Source: Muribaculaceae bacterium (GTDB lineage: Bacteria; Bacteroidota; Bacteroidia; Bacteroidales; Muribaculaceae). From it: a DNA stretch of 45,458 nucleotides. Shown here piece after piece: positions 9,483-18,851 of this stretch; positions within the stretch are counted from its first letter, which is position 1, and every line of letters begins with the position of its first letter. The DNA lies in assembly GCA_017555085.1 (NCBI GenBank), contig JAFZHD010000038.1, positions 1-45,458 of the forward strand, in the 5' to 3' direction. Position numbers and translations under genes: made by a program. The notes under the pieces are model-generated. The model worked only from the letters and a program-made list of their open reading frames with translations. It was not told the DNA's origin and did no database searches.

Positions 9483-10874
9483 CTATTTCGACGGGCCTTG
9501 CAGTTTGAGCGATTCGACATAGTTGTCGATGCGGTGGAGTTGCGCGGGAATGTCGATGCGTTGGGGGCACGATGAGAGGCATTTTCCGCAGCCGATGCAG
9601 TGGTTGGCTTGTCGCAATTTGGGCACCGAGCGGTCATATCCAACGAGGAATGCACGGCGTGCCTGACGATAGCGGTCGTGGCTGCTGTCGTCAATGATAT
9701 TGTCTTCGTTGATGCACTTGTTGTAGTGCCAAAAGATGGCCGGAATGTCAATGCCGTAGGGGCAAGGCATGCAGTATTTGCAGTTGGTGCAAGGAATTGT
9801 GGGATAGTCCATCATCATGTCGGCGGTGTGATGGAGAAATTGCAGTTCCTCGTCGGTGAGCGGTTTGAGCGGCGAGTAGGTTTGAATGTTGTCTTGCAAA
9901 TGCTCCATGTAGGTCATACCGCTCAACACGGTCAGCACATTGGGATATGTTCCGCAGAAACGGAATGCCCACGATGCGATGCTGTTTTGTGGTTCACGCT
10001 GTTTGAACTGTTTGGCGATGTGGTCGGGCACTTTCGCCAGACGGCCGCCCAACAGCGGCTCCATAATCATGACCGGAATGTTGAGTTTGGTGAGTTCTCC
10101 ATATAGGTACTCGGCATCGGTGTTGGCCGTATTGGTCTGTTTGGCGTGTTGCCAATCAAGATAGTTCATCTGAATGAGCACAAAGTCCCATTTCACCTTG
10201 TCGTGAATAGAGAGCATGTAGTCAAACACTTTTATGTCGCCGTGATATGAAAAACCGAGGTTGCGAATGCGGCCCGCTTTGCGCTCTTCAATGAGGAAAT
10301 CGAGCACCCCGTTGTCAAAATATCGTTGGTTGAGCAGTTCCATGCCCGAGCCGCCGCCGATGGCGTGAAGCAGGTAGTAGTCAATATAGTCAACTTGCAA
10401 GTCGGCAAATGATTGTCGATACATTTCGAGCGATGCTTCGCGCGAGTAATTGTGCATGTTTGACAGTTTGGTCGAGACATAAAATTTGTCGCGAGGGTGT
10501 CGTTTGAGGGCTATGCCGGTGGCTTTTTCAGACCATCCTTGCATATACACGGGTGATGTGTCAAACAAGTTTACGCCATGTTCAATGGCATAGTCTATGA
10601 GGGTGTTAACGGCTTCTTGGTCAATAACATTGCCGTCGGGTGCGGGTGTTTCAAGTTTGGGCCAACGCATGCAGCCATAACCCAAAATCGACACTTTGTC
10701 GCCGGTTGATTGGTTGGTGCGATAGGTCATGCCCTCGGTCGCTGTGGGCGAGGTTGATGTGGTGGCGCGTTTCATCTCGTCGGTCGAACAACCCGCCAAC
10801 GCTGCGGCTGTGGCAGCCGAGCCTATGCCCAATTTTTTCAGGAACTCGCGTCGTGATAACTCTGTTTTGCTCAT
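9483..10874 (-). CDS. Tat-exported lipoprotein aldo/keto reductase with two C-terminal [4Fe-4S] motifs
   Basis: A 463-aa protein. It starts with a twin-arginine signal (RREFLKK, 8-14) that ends in a lipobox (LAGC, Cys29), so the folded enzyme should be exported and lipid-anchored (inference from motifs). The aldo/keto reductase barrel follows (about 45-330), with Asp and Tyr in 'FDTSPVYMQGW', Lys in 'VSTKLSN' and His in 'YYLLHAIGG'. Two ferredoxin clusters close the protein: 'CTNCKYCMPC' and 'CIGCGKCLSSCP'. Cytoplasmic relatives of this AKR-ferredoxin fusion are common; a Tat signal places this one in the envelope. It lies 15 bases after the polyferredoxin gene, its likely electron partner. 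Substrate unknown. Confidence 0.87.
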   Translation of the reverse strand: MSKTELSRREFLKKLGIGSAATAAALAGCSTDEMKRATTSTSPTATEGMTYRTNQSTGDKVSILGYGCMRWPKLETPAPDGNVIDQEAVNTLIDYAIEHGVNLFDTSPVYMQGWSEKATGIALKRHPRDKFYVSTKLSNMHNYSREASLEMYRQSFADLQVDYIDYYLLHAIGGGSGMELLNQRYFDNGVLDFLIEERKAGRIRNLGFSYHGDIKVFDYMLSIHDKVKWDFVLIQMNYLDWQHAKQTNTANTDAEYLYGELTKLNIPVMIMEPLLGGRLAKVPDHIAKQFKQREPQNSIASWAFRFCGTYPNVLTVLSGMTYMEHLQDNIQTYSPLKPLTDEELQFLHHTADMMMDYPTIPCTNCKYCMPCPYGIDIPAIFWHYNKCINEDNIIDDSSHDRYRQARRAFLVGYDRSVPKLRQANHCIGCGKCLSSCPQRIDIPAQLHRIDNYVESLKLQGPSK

Positions 10875-10889
10875 AGTGGTTGATGGGTG

Positions 10890-12392
10890 TTAGATGGTGT
10901 GATGAACTTGGTTTCCTTCGACATAAATTGCGCTGAACGGGCGTGCGGGGCACAGGTTTTCGCAAGCGCCGCAACCGATACATTTCTCGGTGTCGATGGC
11001 CGGAATTTGAGGCCCGTCGGGGTTTTCGCGGTCGAGAGCCACCATTATGATTGCGCCTGACGGACAGTGGCGTGCGCAGTTGCCACACGACACATTGTCG
11101 GTGAGTACCACGCAGTTTTCTTTTATCCACACGGCGCGGCCTATTTGAGTTGATGATTTGTCCTCAACTGTGATGGGGCGAATGGCATCAGTGGGGCACA
11201 CATCAGAGCAGCGCGTGCACTCGGCGCGGCAATATCCGCGCTCATACGACATCTCGGGTTGCATGAGTCGCATCAGATTGTCAGAGGGGCGCAACACTTG
11301 GTTGGGACATACCGAGATGCACAGTTGGCAAGCCGTGCAATGCTCGCTTAGATGCTTGATGCTCAATGCTCCGGCAGGAACAATCGGAGTGGCGCGTTCT
11401 GGAATTTTCTTGTCTTGTATAACAGCGAGTCCGCCGTCAACTTTTTTGTGTCGGCGGCGTTGTGCGTTGGCAAAGAGGGAAGACCCTACTATGGCCGATG
11501 TGGCAATGAATGTGCGTCGGGCAGTATCGGTGGGCTCTGTTGATTTTACCTCCTTTTTTGCCGCTTTTTTAGGTTTGAGGCGGTAACTTATTGCGCCTTG
11601 CGAGCAGTTATCGATGCAGTCCATGCAAGCCACGCAACGCGAATAGTCTATGTCGTGGTTTTTGGCATCGATGCACGATGCTTTGCACTTGCGAGAGCAC
11701 AGGGTGCAGCCGTTACACTTTGTGGTGTCAATGACAGGTCGCAACAGCGAGTATTTTGAGATTAGGCCGAGGAATGTACCCACGGGGCAAATGGTGTTGC
11801 ACCATGTGCGACCGCCACGCCATGCAAGCACAATGAGGGTGACAAGCGTAACCGCCGCCACGATGATGATAGGCATACTCTTAAACCACACCTCGACTTC
11901 ATAAAATGCATAACTGTCAACGCGTTGGGCAAAGTAGGCCAATAGGTTGTTGCCCCATTGCCATAGTGGTGCAAACAGGCTTGAAACGATGCGGACATAA
12001 GCGCTGTAAGGTGCTATGATGCCGACCAATGCGGCAAAGCCTGAATTTAGCCCGAGGGCAAACAAAAACATGATTACCGCGCGCAAGAAACTTTTGTTTT
12101 TGGTGTATTTGAAGCGCGCTTTTTTCTTTTTGCGACGGCCGCTCAACCACGAAACGATGTCTTGCATCACGCCCAACGGACAAATGACCGAGCAGTAAAC
12201 GCGGCCTAAAACAAGGGTTAGCGCCACTAATGCGATAAATACCGCTGTGTTGGCTGCTAATATGGCTGGTATCAACTGAATGTCGGCCAACCACCCCAAC
12301 CATGTGTGGAGCGTGCCGGTGAAGTCGAGAAACAGTAGCGTTATAGCGACAAATGCTATTATGGCAAGCGTGATTCTTATTTTGCGGAGCAT
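10890..12392 (-). CDS. NapH-like membrane polyferredoxin with an internal twin-arginine segment
   Basis: A 500-aa protein. The N-terminal part has about five membrane helices and two NapH-type CxxxCP motifs (Cys67/Cys71 and Cys198/Cys202), then two ferredoxin motifs (about 226-262). A second hydrophobic stretch preceded by Arg-Arg (292-293, 'RRTFIATSAIVG') looks like an internal Tat signal. After it come further cysteine motifs, including 'CTACQLCISVCP', 'CTRCSDVCP', 'CGNCARHCP' and 'CIGCGACENLCP', for about four clusters. The layout suggests electron transfer from a cytoplasmic or membrane donor to clusters on the periplasmic side (inference). The start at 12392 is preferred over 12431 because the promoter's -7 element overlaps the upstream ATG region. 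Confidence 0.85.
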   Translation of the reverse strand: MLRKIRITLAIIAFVAITLLFLDFTGTLHTWLGWLADIQLIPAILAANTAVFIALVALTLVLGRVYCSVICPLGVMQDIVSWLSGRRKKKKARFKYTKNKSFLRAVIMFLFALGLNSGFAALVGIIAPYSAYVRIVSSLFAPLWQWGNNLLAYFAQRVDSYAFYEVEVWFKSMPIIIVAAVTLVTLIVLAWRGGRTWCNTICPVGTFLGLISKYSLLRPVIDTTKCNGCTLCSRKCKASCIDAKNHDIDYSRCVACMDCIDNCSQGAISYRLKPKKAAKKEVKSTEPTDTARRTFIATSAIVGSSLFANAQRRRHKKVDGGLAVIQDKKIPERATPIVPAGALSIKHLSEHCTACQLCISVCPNQVLRPSDNLMRLMQPEMSYERGYCRAECTRCSDVCPTDAIRPITVEDKSSTQIGRAVWIKENCVVLTDNVSCGNCARHCPSGAIIMVALDRENPDGPQIPAIDTEKCIGCGACENLCPARPFSAIYVEGNQVHHTI

Positions 12393-12432
12393 GATATTTT
12401 GAAATAAACGAGGCAACCCTCTGTTAATCACG

Positions 12433-12463
12433 CAAATTTAGCGAAATTTTTTCAAGCCCCAAT
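12433..12463 (-). promoter_or_regulatory. Promoter for the polyferredoxin-AKR pair
   Basis: ATTG (12460-12463), a 19-base spacer and TAAATTTG (12433-12440) on the minus strand. It overlaps the last codons of the upstream permease gene, so the redox pair can be transcribed independently of the exporter operon. Confidence 0.6.
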
Positions 12464-13595
12464 CTTTTTTATGTAAAATAATGGCAGTGGTCAAGTATAT
12501 GGCACACAGTATCCACAACGCAATGAGCGGCCACATGTTTTGCTGCAAGGTGGCACCGTCGGAGTTTATGCGAGTAAAGGCGTTGACGGCCCATGTTGAG
12601 GGAATGATGTCGCCAACGGCGAGCCATAGCCATCCCATTGCATAACGCGGCCAAGTGATGCCTGACAAGAACAAAAACAGCAACGATGTGAACACGACCA
12701 CAATCATAGATGTTTCGCGCTGTCGCACAAGTGGTTGCAGTGTCATGCCCATGAATATTGCGGCAAAGGTGAACGGAACAACCATGGGCAACCATTGGCT
12801 CATGCTACCCACGCGAGGAAGATCAAAAATTATGGGCACAAAGTGCAGCATGTAAACAATGAGCGGAATGTATATTGTGAAGTAACACAGCGATTTGCCT
12901 AATATAGTTGCCACGACGGGCGCTTTGACGGCCATGGGGTCAATGCCGTTGTTGGCTCGTCGTCGTTCGTATGCGCCGCCGCCCAACATTGTGATGCCGA
13001 GAACAAGGCTTTGCTGAATTATGAGTATGAGCAGCCCGGGAATTATAAACGAGGCAAAACCCTCGGCGGGGTTGCCTAATATGACGGCTTGATTTGCGAC
13101 AGGCGACGAGTCGGTGTTGATGATTTGCTGCTGAATTTCAGTGTCGCTCGCGAGTGAGAGGTCGGTCAGTGCAGCAAGGAATGCGCGATAGCGAATGAGT
13201 AGGCTCATGTCGCAGTAAAATTGCACTTTTGACTGCTTTTCGCGATTGATGTTGAGGTCATAATCGGTCGGAATGTGCATGATGCTGTAACAGCCTTTTT
13301 GGTCCATGCACACTCGCGCTTCGTTGATGTCGGTTGCATAACCGACGATTTTGATAGCCGATGTGGCATCGGCCATTTGGGCCAATTGTCGGCTGCGTTG
13401 AGTGTGGCAATCATCAACAATCACCACGGGCAAATCGTGTACCACCTCGGGGTTGTAGATGAGGGTATAGACCAACGGATAGACCGTGGGCAGTAGCAGA
13501 AAGAAAATGAGCACACCCTCATCGCGCAACACAAGGCTAAACTCGCGGCGCCACACTCGATAAAGACTGCCAAACCAATGTCGGAAAGTTTTCAT
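12438..13595 (-). CDS. ABC-2 type transporter permease (YhhJ/YbhR-like), second permease
   Basis: A 385-aa protein with an N-terminal helix (about 25-47), a long extracytoplasmic domain (about 50-175) and five to six C-terminal helices, the layout of ABC-2 membrane proteins in drug or lipid export. It is 3 bases downstream of the first permease and similar in size, so the two probably form a heterodimer. No ATPase is fused to it or encoded nearby. It is the last gene of the tolC-hlyD-permease-permease operon. Confidence 0.85.
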   Translation of the reverse strand: MKTFRHWFGSLYRVWRREFSLVLRDEGVLIFFLLLPTVYPLVYTLIYNPEVVHDLPVVIVDDCHTQRSRQLAQMADATSAIKIVGYATDINEARVCMDQKGCYSIMHIPTDYDLNINREKQSKVQFYCDMSLLIRYRAFLAALTDLSLASDTEIQQQIINTDSSPVANQAVILGNPAEGFASFIIPGLLILIIQQSLVLGITMLGGGAYERRRANNGIDPMAVKAPVVATILGKSLCYFTIYIPLIVYMLHFVPIIFDLPRVGSMSQWLPMVVPFTFAAIFMGMTLQPLVRQRETSMIVVVFTSLLFLFLSGITWPRYAMGWLWLAVGDIIPSTWAVNAFTRINSDGATLQQNMWPLIALWILCAIYLTTAIILHKKDWGLKKFR

Positions 13596-13598
13596 GGC

Positions 13599-14765
13599 CT
13601 ACGGAATATAAACGGGGTTGGACAAGCGCGGTTTCAATCGCCACATGAGCATTGCCGCCACAAGCGGAAACGCCAACAATGCGACAAAGTGAATGCGGCT
13701 ATAATAGATGTCAATGCCGTTGAGGGCTTGGTCGGCATAGATGAGGAAATAGTGGCGCAGGGGGATAATGTGGCTGAAAATGCCGATAGAGTCATACATG
13801 CTCTCGACGGGAAATGACAGCCCGGCTATTGAAAACGACAGTATGCCTACGAGCGACACGATGCTCAACGACAGCCGTAGATTGGGAACAATGCAACACA
13901 CCGTCAGCGCAAATGCCTGACAAGCCACTATCAGCAACATCATTGCGGTTATCATTGTCAACGGGTTGCAGTTGAGGGGAAAATGGGAATAACCCCACAA
14001 TAGCGACTGAATGAAAGTGCCTACGATGATGAATATGACTGTTTGGGGCAACAGCTTGCCAATCAGCGCGGTGTAAATGTTGCCGTTGGCAGTCGAGAGC
14101 CATTGGCGCGAGGTGTGTTGCTTGATTTCGATGCACACCGAGTAGGCTGTTATCATCATCACCATTAAGGCTATGAGACCGGGTATAAACGAGTTGCAGA
14201 GATATATGGCATAGTTGGTCCACGGGTTGCCGAGCGGATGGTCTTGAATGACTATGGGCTGCAACATCGTCTCAACTTGCCGCTCATCAACACCCACATT
14301 GAGCAAGGTGGTTTTCACCACAGCACCCGAGGTTGATACGGCTATGGTTTTGAATCCCTTGTAGGTCAATGTGCCTGGGATATAGTAGGCCATGTTACAG
14401 TAATAGGATAGGGTGGGAGTGAGGCCGGCAATGGTGTGTTGCTCAAAGTTGTCGGGAATGAGAAAAAAGCCGTAAATCTCGCCGCTGTTCATCATATCTA
14501 TGGCTTGCGAGTAACTGTCAGCCGAGTGGCTGATATTGATTGTTGACATGGCGTTGAGGTTGCGACCTATTTCGCGCGACATAGACGAGTTGTCGAGGTC
14601 GACAATGGCTGTGGGGGTGCGGTCGGGCAAGCCCGGGCCAAGCAACGACAAGAAAAACAGGGCCATGATCAGCGGAATCACAAGCATGGCGACGACATAA
14701 ACAGGTTGGCGACACATTTGGCGCAACTGTCGGCTAATGACGGCTATGAGCGAGGCACATTTCAT
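13599..14765 (-). CDS. ABC-2 type transporter permease, first permease
   Basis: A 388-aa protein with the same layout as the downstream permease: one N-terminal helix ('VVAMLVIPLIMALFFLSLLG'), a periplasmic domain beginning 'TAIVDLDNSSMSR', and a cluster of helices from about 185 to the end. The ATG overlaps the stop of the HlyD gene (ATGA, 14762-14765), which supports co-translation. Expected partner of the HlyD adaptor and TolC channel in an export machine. Confidence 0.86.
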   Translation of the reverse strand: MKCASLIAVISRQLRQMCRQPVYVVAMLVIPLIMALFFLSLLGPGLPDRTPTAIVDLDNSSMSREIGRNLNAMSTINISHSADSYSQAIDMMNSGEIYGFFLIPDNFEQHTIAGLTPTLSYYCNMAYYIPGTLTYKGFKTIAVSTSGAVVKTTLLNVGVDERQVETMLQPIVIQDHPLGNPWTNYAIYLCNSFIPGLIALMVMMITAYSVCIEIKQHTSRQWLSTANGNIYTALIGKLLPQTVIFIIVGTFIQSLLWGYSHFPLNCNPLTMITAMMLLIVACQAFALTVCCIVPNLRLSLSIVSLVGILSFSIAGLSFPVESMYDSIGIFSHIIPLRHYFLIYADQALNGIDIYYSRIHFVALLAFPLVAAMLMWRLKPRLSNPVYIP

Positions 14766-15763
14766 TGTTGAGGGGTGTAGATGACGGTCATTCCGGGGCG
14801 CAGTGAGGGCAGAGGAGTAATGGGGCGAGCTTTGATTTGGAATGTTCGGCTATCCCATTCGCCGTTGGGCTTGGTGGCACGCCAAATGGCATAGGTGCCG
14901 CGGTCTTTGGAATAGAAAATGGTGGCTTGCGTTTCCATTTTGCCGAGCGCGGGAATCATTATCGTGATTTCTTTGCCGATGGGCAAATCGTTCAGCATCT
15001 CTTCGCGCACATTAAATGACACCCAAGTGTCGTCGGTTTTGAGCAGGCTCATAATGGGCGCTCCGGTGGCAACCAATTCGCCGATGTTGGGGTAGATTTC
15101 ATCAATTTCGCCGTCGCACGGGGCTGTGAGATATTGGTCTTGCAATATCGACTCGACCTCTTTGACGCTACCTTGTGCGGCTGTTTTCATAGCGGTGGCA
15201 CTCGCTTTGTCCTCTTGTTGCGGACCGGCAATGGCGAGTTCATACTGACTGTGGGCGGCTTTTTCGGCAGCCGTGGCGACATTGACTGCGGCTTGTGCCT
15301 CATCGCGTTTTTGTGCCGAAATCACATTTTCCTCATAGAGATTTTGCATTCGGTCAAAGGTCTTTTGTGCAATGTCGCGCGCCGCGATAGCTTCTTGCCA
15401 TAGTTGGTAGGCCGACTGAATTATCTGTGAGCGTGTGCCGTTGTCAATCTTGGTGTTTTGTGCCGCTGCCGCTGCCTCAACGGCTTGAACTTGCATGAGT
15501 TTGGCTTCGAGCAATGACGAGTGAATGTGAACAAGAGTGTCGCCAGCGCTGACTCTATCGCCCTCGGTGACATATAGTTGCGACACACGGCCGGGCAACA
15601 TGCCCGAAATTCTGATGGAGGTGGCTTCGGCCTGACCTTGCACAAAATCGTCGGGCGATTTCACTAACACAAAACCGACAATGGCAAGCAGTGTGATGAC
15701 TGCGATGATGATGCCGAGCGATATCATTAGCGAGCGTTCTTCTTTCTTTGTTTCGGTTGACAT
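14762..15763 (-). CDS. HlyD/EmrA-family periplasmic adaptor (membrane fusion protein)
   Basis: A 333-aa protein with a single N-terminal membrane helix (about 13-33), a split lipoyl/biotinyl-like domain ('GRVSQLYVTEGDRVSAGD' and 'PCDGEIDEIYPNIGELVATG'), an alpha-helical hairpin rich in Ala/Gln (about 80-190) and beta-barrel domains. It would bridge the inner-membrane permeases to the TolC channel. It sits 18 bases downstream of the tolC-like gene and overlaps the first permease by 4 bases. Confidence 0.92.
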   Translation of the reverse strand: MSTETKKEERSLMISLGIIIAVITLLAIVGFVLVKSPDDFVQGQAEATSIRISGMLPGRVSQLYVTEGDRVSAGDTLVHIHSSLLEAKLMQVQAVEAAAAAQNTKIDNGTRSQIIQSAYQLWQEAIAARDIAQKTFDRMQNLYEENVISAQKRDEAQAAVNVATAAEKAAHSQYELAIAGPQQEDKASATAMKTAAQGSVKEVESILQDQYLTAPCDGEIDEIYPNIGELVATGAPIMSLLKTDDTWVSFNVREEMLNDLPIGKEITIMIPALGKMETQATIFYSKDRGTYAIWRATKPNGEWDSRTFQIKARPITPLPSLRPGMTVIYTPQQ

Positions 15764-15781
15764 AATATGGTCATTTATGGG

Positions 15782-17224
15782 TTATTTGATGTTGAGTTGG
15801 CCGGTGACTTTTGACAGATACACCTCACATAGCCGCACATCGATGGCCGCATCAATGTTTTCGCAACAGGCTTTGAGCCAGGCAGTTTGCGCTGCCATCA
15901 CATTATCGACCGAAATCATGCCCTCTTTGAACGATGCGTTTGCGATGCGCAGATTTTCGGTGGCGCTTTCAAGGTTGGCGGTGGTGGCGTGAAAGGTTTT
16001 CATCGCCTCGCGGGTTTTGAATGTGGCCTGCGACACTTGCAACGCCACTTTGTCGCGTGCATCGGCAAGGGTTATGCGGCTAATGGTTTCGTCGGCTTTG
16101 GCCATGCGATATTTGTAGTAGTTGCCACCCCAATGCCAGATGGGTATCGAGAGGGTTGCTCCCACCGAAAATGCGCCGTCAAACTTGGTTTTGTAGCCGT
16201 TAAACATGTTGGGGTTGCTGAAATTGTAGGCACCGATAACGGCAAGATTGGGCAGCATCGATGCGCGTGCTATGCGCGATTTTTGTTCGCTCACTTTTGT
16301 AGCCAATAGCAGTGCTTGCAAGTCGTGGCGCGAGTCATATACAGTGTTGAGGTCGTAGGTGGTGGCAATGGGCAAAACGGTTGATTGGGGCTTGTCCTCA
16401 TCGGCGAGCGACATCGCACAGTCAATCGGCAGCCCACACAGTTGGGCAAGAGCCATGCGCGAGAGCGTAACGGCATTTTCCACCTTTGTCAGGTCAACTT
16501 GTGCCTCGTTTAGCCTCACGCCCACACTCAGCAGTTCGCTATGGGAGGCAACGCCTTGGTCATACATAATGTTGACATTATTGTAAAGCGTGTCTAGCAG
16601 ATTGACATAACTGTGGGCGAGGCGCAATTTGGCTTTGAGCGAAACCACTTGCCAATAGTTGGCATCAACCGCATATATAACATCTTCGGCTTGGGCTTGG
16701 TGTAGTTGCGAGGCTATGTTTTCGGCATAGCGAGTGATGCGGTTCATAGCAATGATTTTGCCGCCCATAAACACCGGTTGGGTTAGGGTAACGGAGCCGA
16801 AAAACACATTGTGAATGTCAAAAGTCATGGCCTCTTTGGGGATAAGAGCCACCGTCTGGGGGATATATTTGCCGTCGGGACTTTTGACGGGTTGGTCAGT
16901 GGCGGGGTTGGTTACGAGGTTATACTCATAACTGCCCGTTTGGGCGTTAAAAGTCTTTGTCGGCAACATCTGGTCGCTGTCAAAGAGCGACAGATTTTTC
17001 TCGTTGTAGGCATATCCGCCGTTGAAGTCCAATGCCGGAAAATAGGCGGCAAGGGCCACGCGCGACTCATAGCGCGACTTTGAAATGTTTTGGCGGCTGA
17101 TGTGCAGTTGCTTGTTGTGTTCAAGGGCGAGAGAGCGACACGAGTCGAGCGACAAAGTGTTTGCCCCTGACATTAGGCTGACCGTCAGTAGGGCCGAGGC
17201 GGCAAAAAAATGCGTGGCTGACAT
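15782..17224 (-). CDS. TolC-family outer-membrane efflux protein
   Basis: A 480-aa protein with a signal peptide (about 1-22) and the two-repeat alpha-helical/beta-barrel pattern of the outer-membrane efflux family (for example 'LALEHNKQLHISRQNISKSR' near the N-terminus and 'ANASFKEGMISVDNVMAAQT' in the second repeat). It is the first gene of the export operon. The adaptor, permeases and channel together make a complete trans-envelope path, except for an energising subunit. Confidence 0.92.
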   Translation of the reverse strand: MSATHFFAASALLTVSLMSGANTLSLDSCRSLALEHNKQLHISRQNISKSRYESRVALAAYFPALDFNGGYAYNEKNLSLFDSDQMLPTKTFNAQTGSYEYNLVTNPATDQPVKSPDGKYIPQTVALIPKEAMTFDIHNVFFGSVTLTQPVFMGGKIIAMNRITRYAENIASQLHQAQAEDVIYAVDANYWQVVSLKAKLRLAHSYVNLLDTLYNNVNIMYDQGVASHSELLSVGVRLNEAQVDLTKVENAVTLSRMALAQLCGLPIDCAMSLADEDKPQSTVLPIATTYDLNTVYDSRHDLQALLLATKVSEQKSRIARASMLPNLAVIGAYNFSNPNMFNGYKTKFDGAFSVGATLSIPIWHWGGNYYKYRMAKADETISRITLADARDKVALQVSQATFKTREAMKTFHATTANLESATENLRIANASFKEGMISVDNVMAAQTAWLKACCENIDAAIDVRLCEVYLSKVTGQLNIK

Positions 17225-17230
17225 AGTTTT

Positions 17231-17264
17231 GTGACAAAGAAAATTGTGTGAATATCATTGTCAC
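17231..17264. promoter_or_regulatory. Inverted repeat over the tolC operon promoter region
   Basis: GTGACAA (17231-17237) and TTGTCAC (17258-17264) form a perfect 7-bp inverted repeat with 20 bases between, directly upstream of the start at 17224. Its left arm overlaps a near-consensus -7 (TTTCTTTG, minus strand). A repressor or activator site is plausible; no regulator gene is adjacent. Confidence 0.4.
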
Positions 17265-17317
17265 TATAACCACCCCCACGCAAAAAAGTTTAGGTAGGCG
17301 GCAAGAAAAACGCGATG

Positions 17318-18808
17318 TTATGAATGGCGAGAGATAAGTTCTTGGAGGTGTTGTTCTTCTTCGGCAATGAGAAGCAGTGTGTCGTTGAGGTATAGACGGG
17401 TGTTGCCTGTGGGAACAAGATATTCGTTGTCGCGTTTAATCATGATAACCAATGTGTTGGGCGGCAATTTTACCTCTTTGAGCAAGTCTCCGTTGTTGAG
17501 AAGTTGAGCACTTACATTCATCTCGTTGATTGCGGCATTGATTTCGTCGGGAAGGTTTACTTTAAATTCTTTCTCGCGATATTCTTCTTTTAGTCCAAGC
17601 CATTGAGCCATTCGGTTGACTGTTGTGCCTTGAATGAGGAGTGACAAAATGGTAATAAAAAACACCATGTTGAACATAAATCGCGCGTGGGGAACATCGG
17701 GCGACATCAGTGCATAGGTGGCAAAGATAATGGGCACTGCTCCACGAAGTCCCACCCATGACACATATAGTCGAGCCTTGGTGGAAAATTGCTTGAATGG
17801 TAACAACGAGACAAATACAGCAATGGGACGGGCTATGACAATCATGAACACGCCGAGCAATATGCCGGGGATAATGACATGGGCATCAATCAGTTCGTGG
17901 GGGTTGACGAGTAAGCCCAGCGAGAGGAACATGATGATTTGCACCAACCATGTAAAACCGCCGAAAAATGTGGTGATGGTGTGTTTGAGAGCGAGCTTTT
18001 GGTTTCCTACAACTAATCCGGCAATATAAACGGCAAGGTAACTGTTTCCTCCAATCAATTCGGTTAGCGAGAATGCAAAGAATGCGCAAGCGATAACCAT
18101 GATGGGGTAAAGAAATTCATTGTCAACGCGCAAACGGTTAACAATGGCAACGGTAGCAAAACCAACGGCTACCCCTCCGATTGCCCCTAACGCCAATTGC
18201 ATAACAAGCAAGCCTGCCGAGTGCCACCACAATGCTGCGTCGGCAGCATTTCCGCCTTCCATTATGCCTATGAGGATAATTACAAGCAGATAAGCCATAG
18301 GGTCGTTACTGCCGCTTTCAAGCTCGAGTGTGGGTTTGAGGTTTTGTTTGAGTGAGGTGCGTGATGAATTGAGAATGGAGAACACCGAAGCCGAGTCGGT
18401 TGACGACATGATGGCTGCTAATAGAAATGACTCGATGAGTCCAAACGAGTGCTCGGGTGCAAGCCAACGGAACATGTAGTAAATGAAAGCTCCGGTGACG
18501 GCAGTTGTTATAAATACGCCCACTGTGGCAAGCATTGTTCCTGGAGCAAGTACTGGCTTGATTTCCTTGAAGTTGGTATCAACCCCGCCTGAGAAAAGAA
18601 TGATGCTAAGCGAAATCATACCGATGGATTGTGCGGTCATGGCATTGTCAAAGTGCAATCCAAATCCGTCGATGCCGGCAACCATGCCTACGCCGAGAAA
18701 TAACAACAACGCGGGCATACCAAATCGGCTGCCGGCTTTGCCTACCAATACACTGAAAAATAGTAAGCAAGCCATGATGAGCATAGTATTATTTGCAGTA
18801 ATCTCCAT
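17318..18808 (-). CDS. CPA1-type potassium/proton antiporter with C-terminal TrkA-C-like domain (NhaP2/CvrA-like)
   Basis: A 496-aa protein with about 12 membrane helices (residues about 8-400) carrying the Na+/H+ exchanger fold. Typical segments are 'SSTDSASVFSIL' and 'ESGSNDPMAYLL', where the acidic pair lies in the ion path. The last 90 or so residues form a cytoplasmic TrkA-C/RCK_C-like domain ('LPPNTLVIMIKRDNEYLVP'). The family exports K+ or Na+ in exchange for protons. The start at 18808 is chosen because it fits a perfect promoter 44 bases upstream; the in-frame ATG at 18871 lies upstream of the -7 element. Confidence 0.92.
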   Translation of the reverse strand: MEITANNTMLIMACLLFFSVLVGKAGSRFGMPALLLFLGVGMVAGIDGFGLHFDNAMTAQSIGMISLSIILFSGGVDTNFKEIKPVLAPGTMLATVGVFITTAVTGAFIYYMFRWLAPEHSFGLIESFLLAAIMSSTDSASVFSILNSSRTSLKQNLKPTLELESGSNDPMAYLLVIILIGIMEGGNAADAALWWHSAGLLVMQLALGAIGGVAVGFATVAIVNRLRVDNEFLYPIMVIACAFFAFSLTELIGGNSYLAVYIAGLVVGNQKLALKHTITTFFGGFTWLVQIIMFLSLGLLVNPHELIDAHVIIPGILLGVFMIVIARPIAVFVSLLPFKQFSTKARLYVSWVGLRGAVPIIFATYALMSPDVPHARFMFNMVFFITILSLLIQGTTVNRMAQWLGLKEEYREKEFKVNLPDEINAAINEMNVSAQLLNNGDLLKEVKLPPNTLVIMIKRDNEYLVPTGNTRLYLNDTLLLIAEEEQHLQELISRHS

Positions 18809-18851
18809 TATTAAACAAAAAAGATTGTATGAAAAAATCAAGTTTGTTGTA

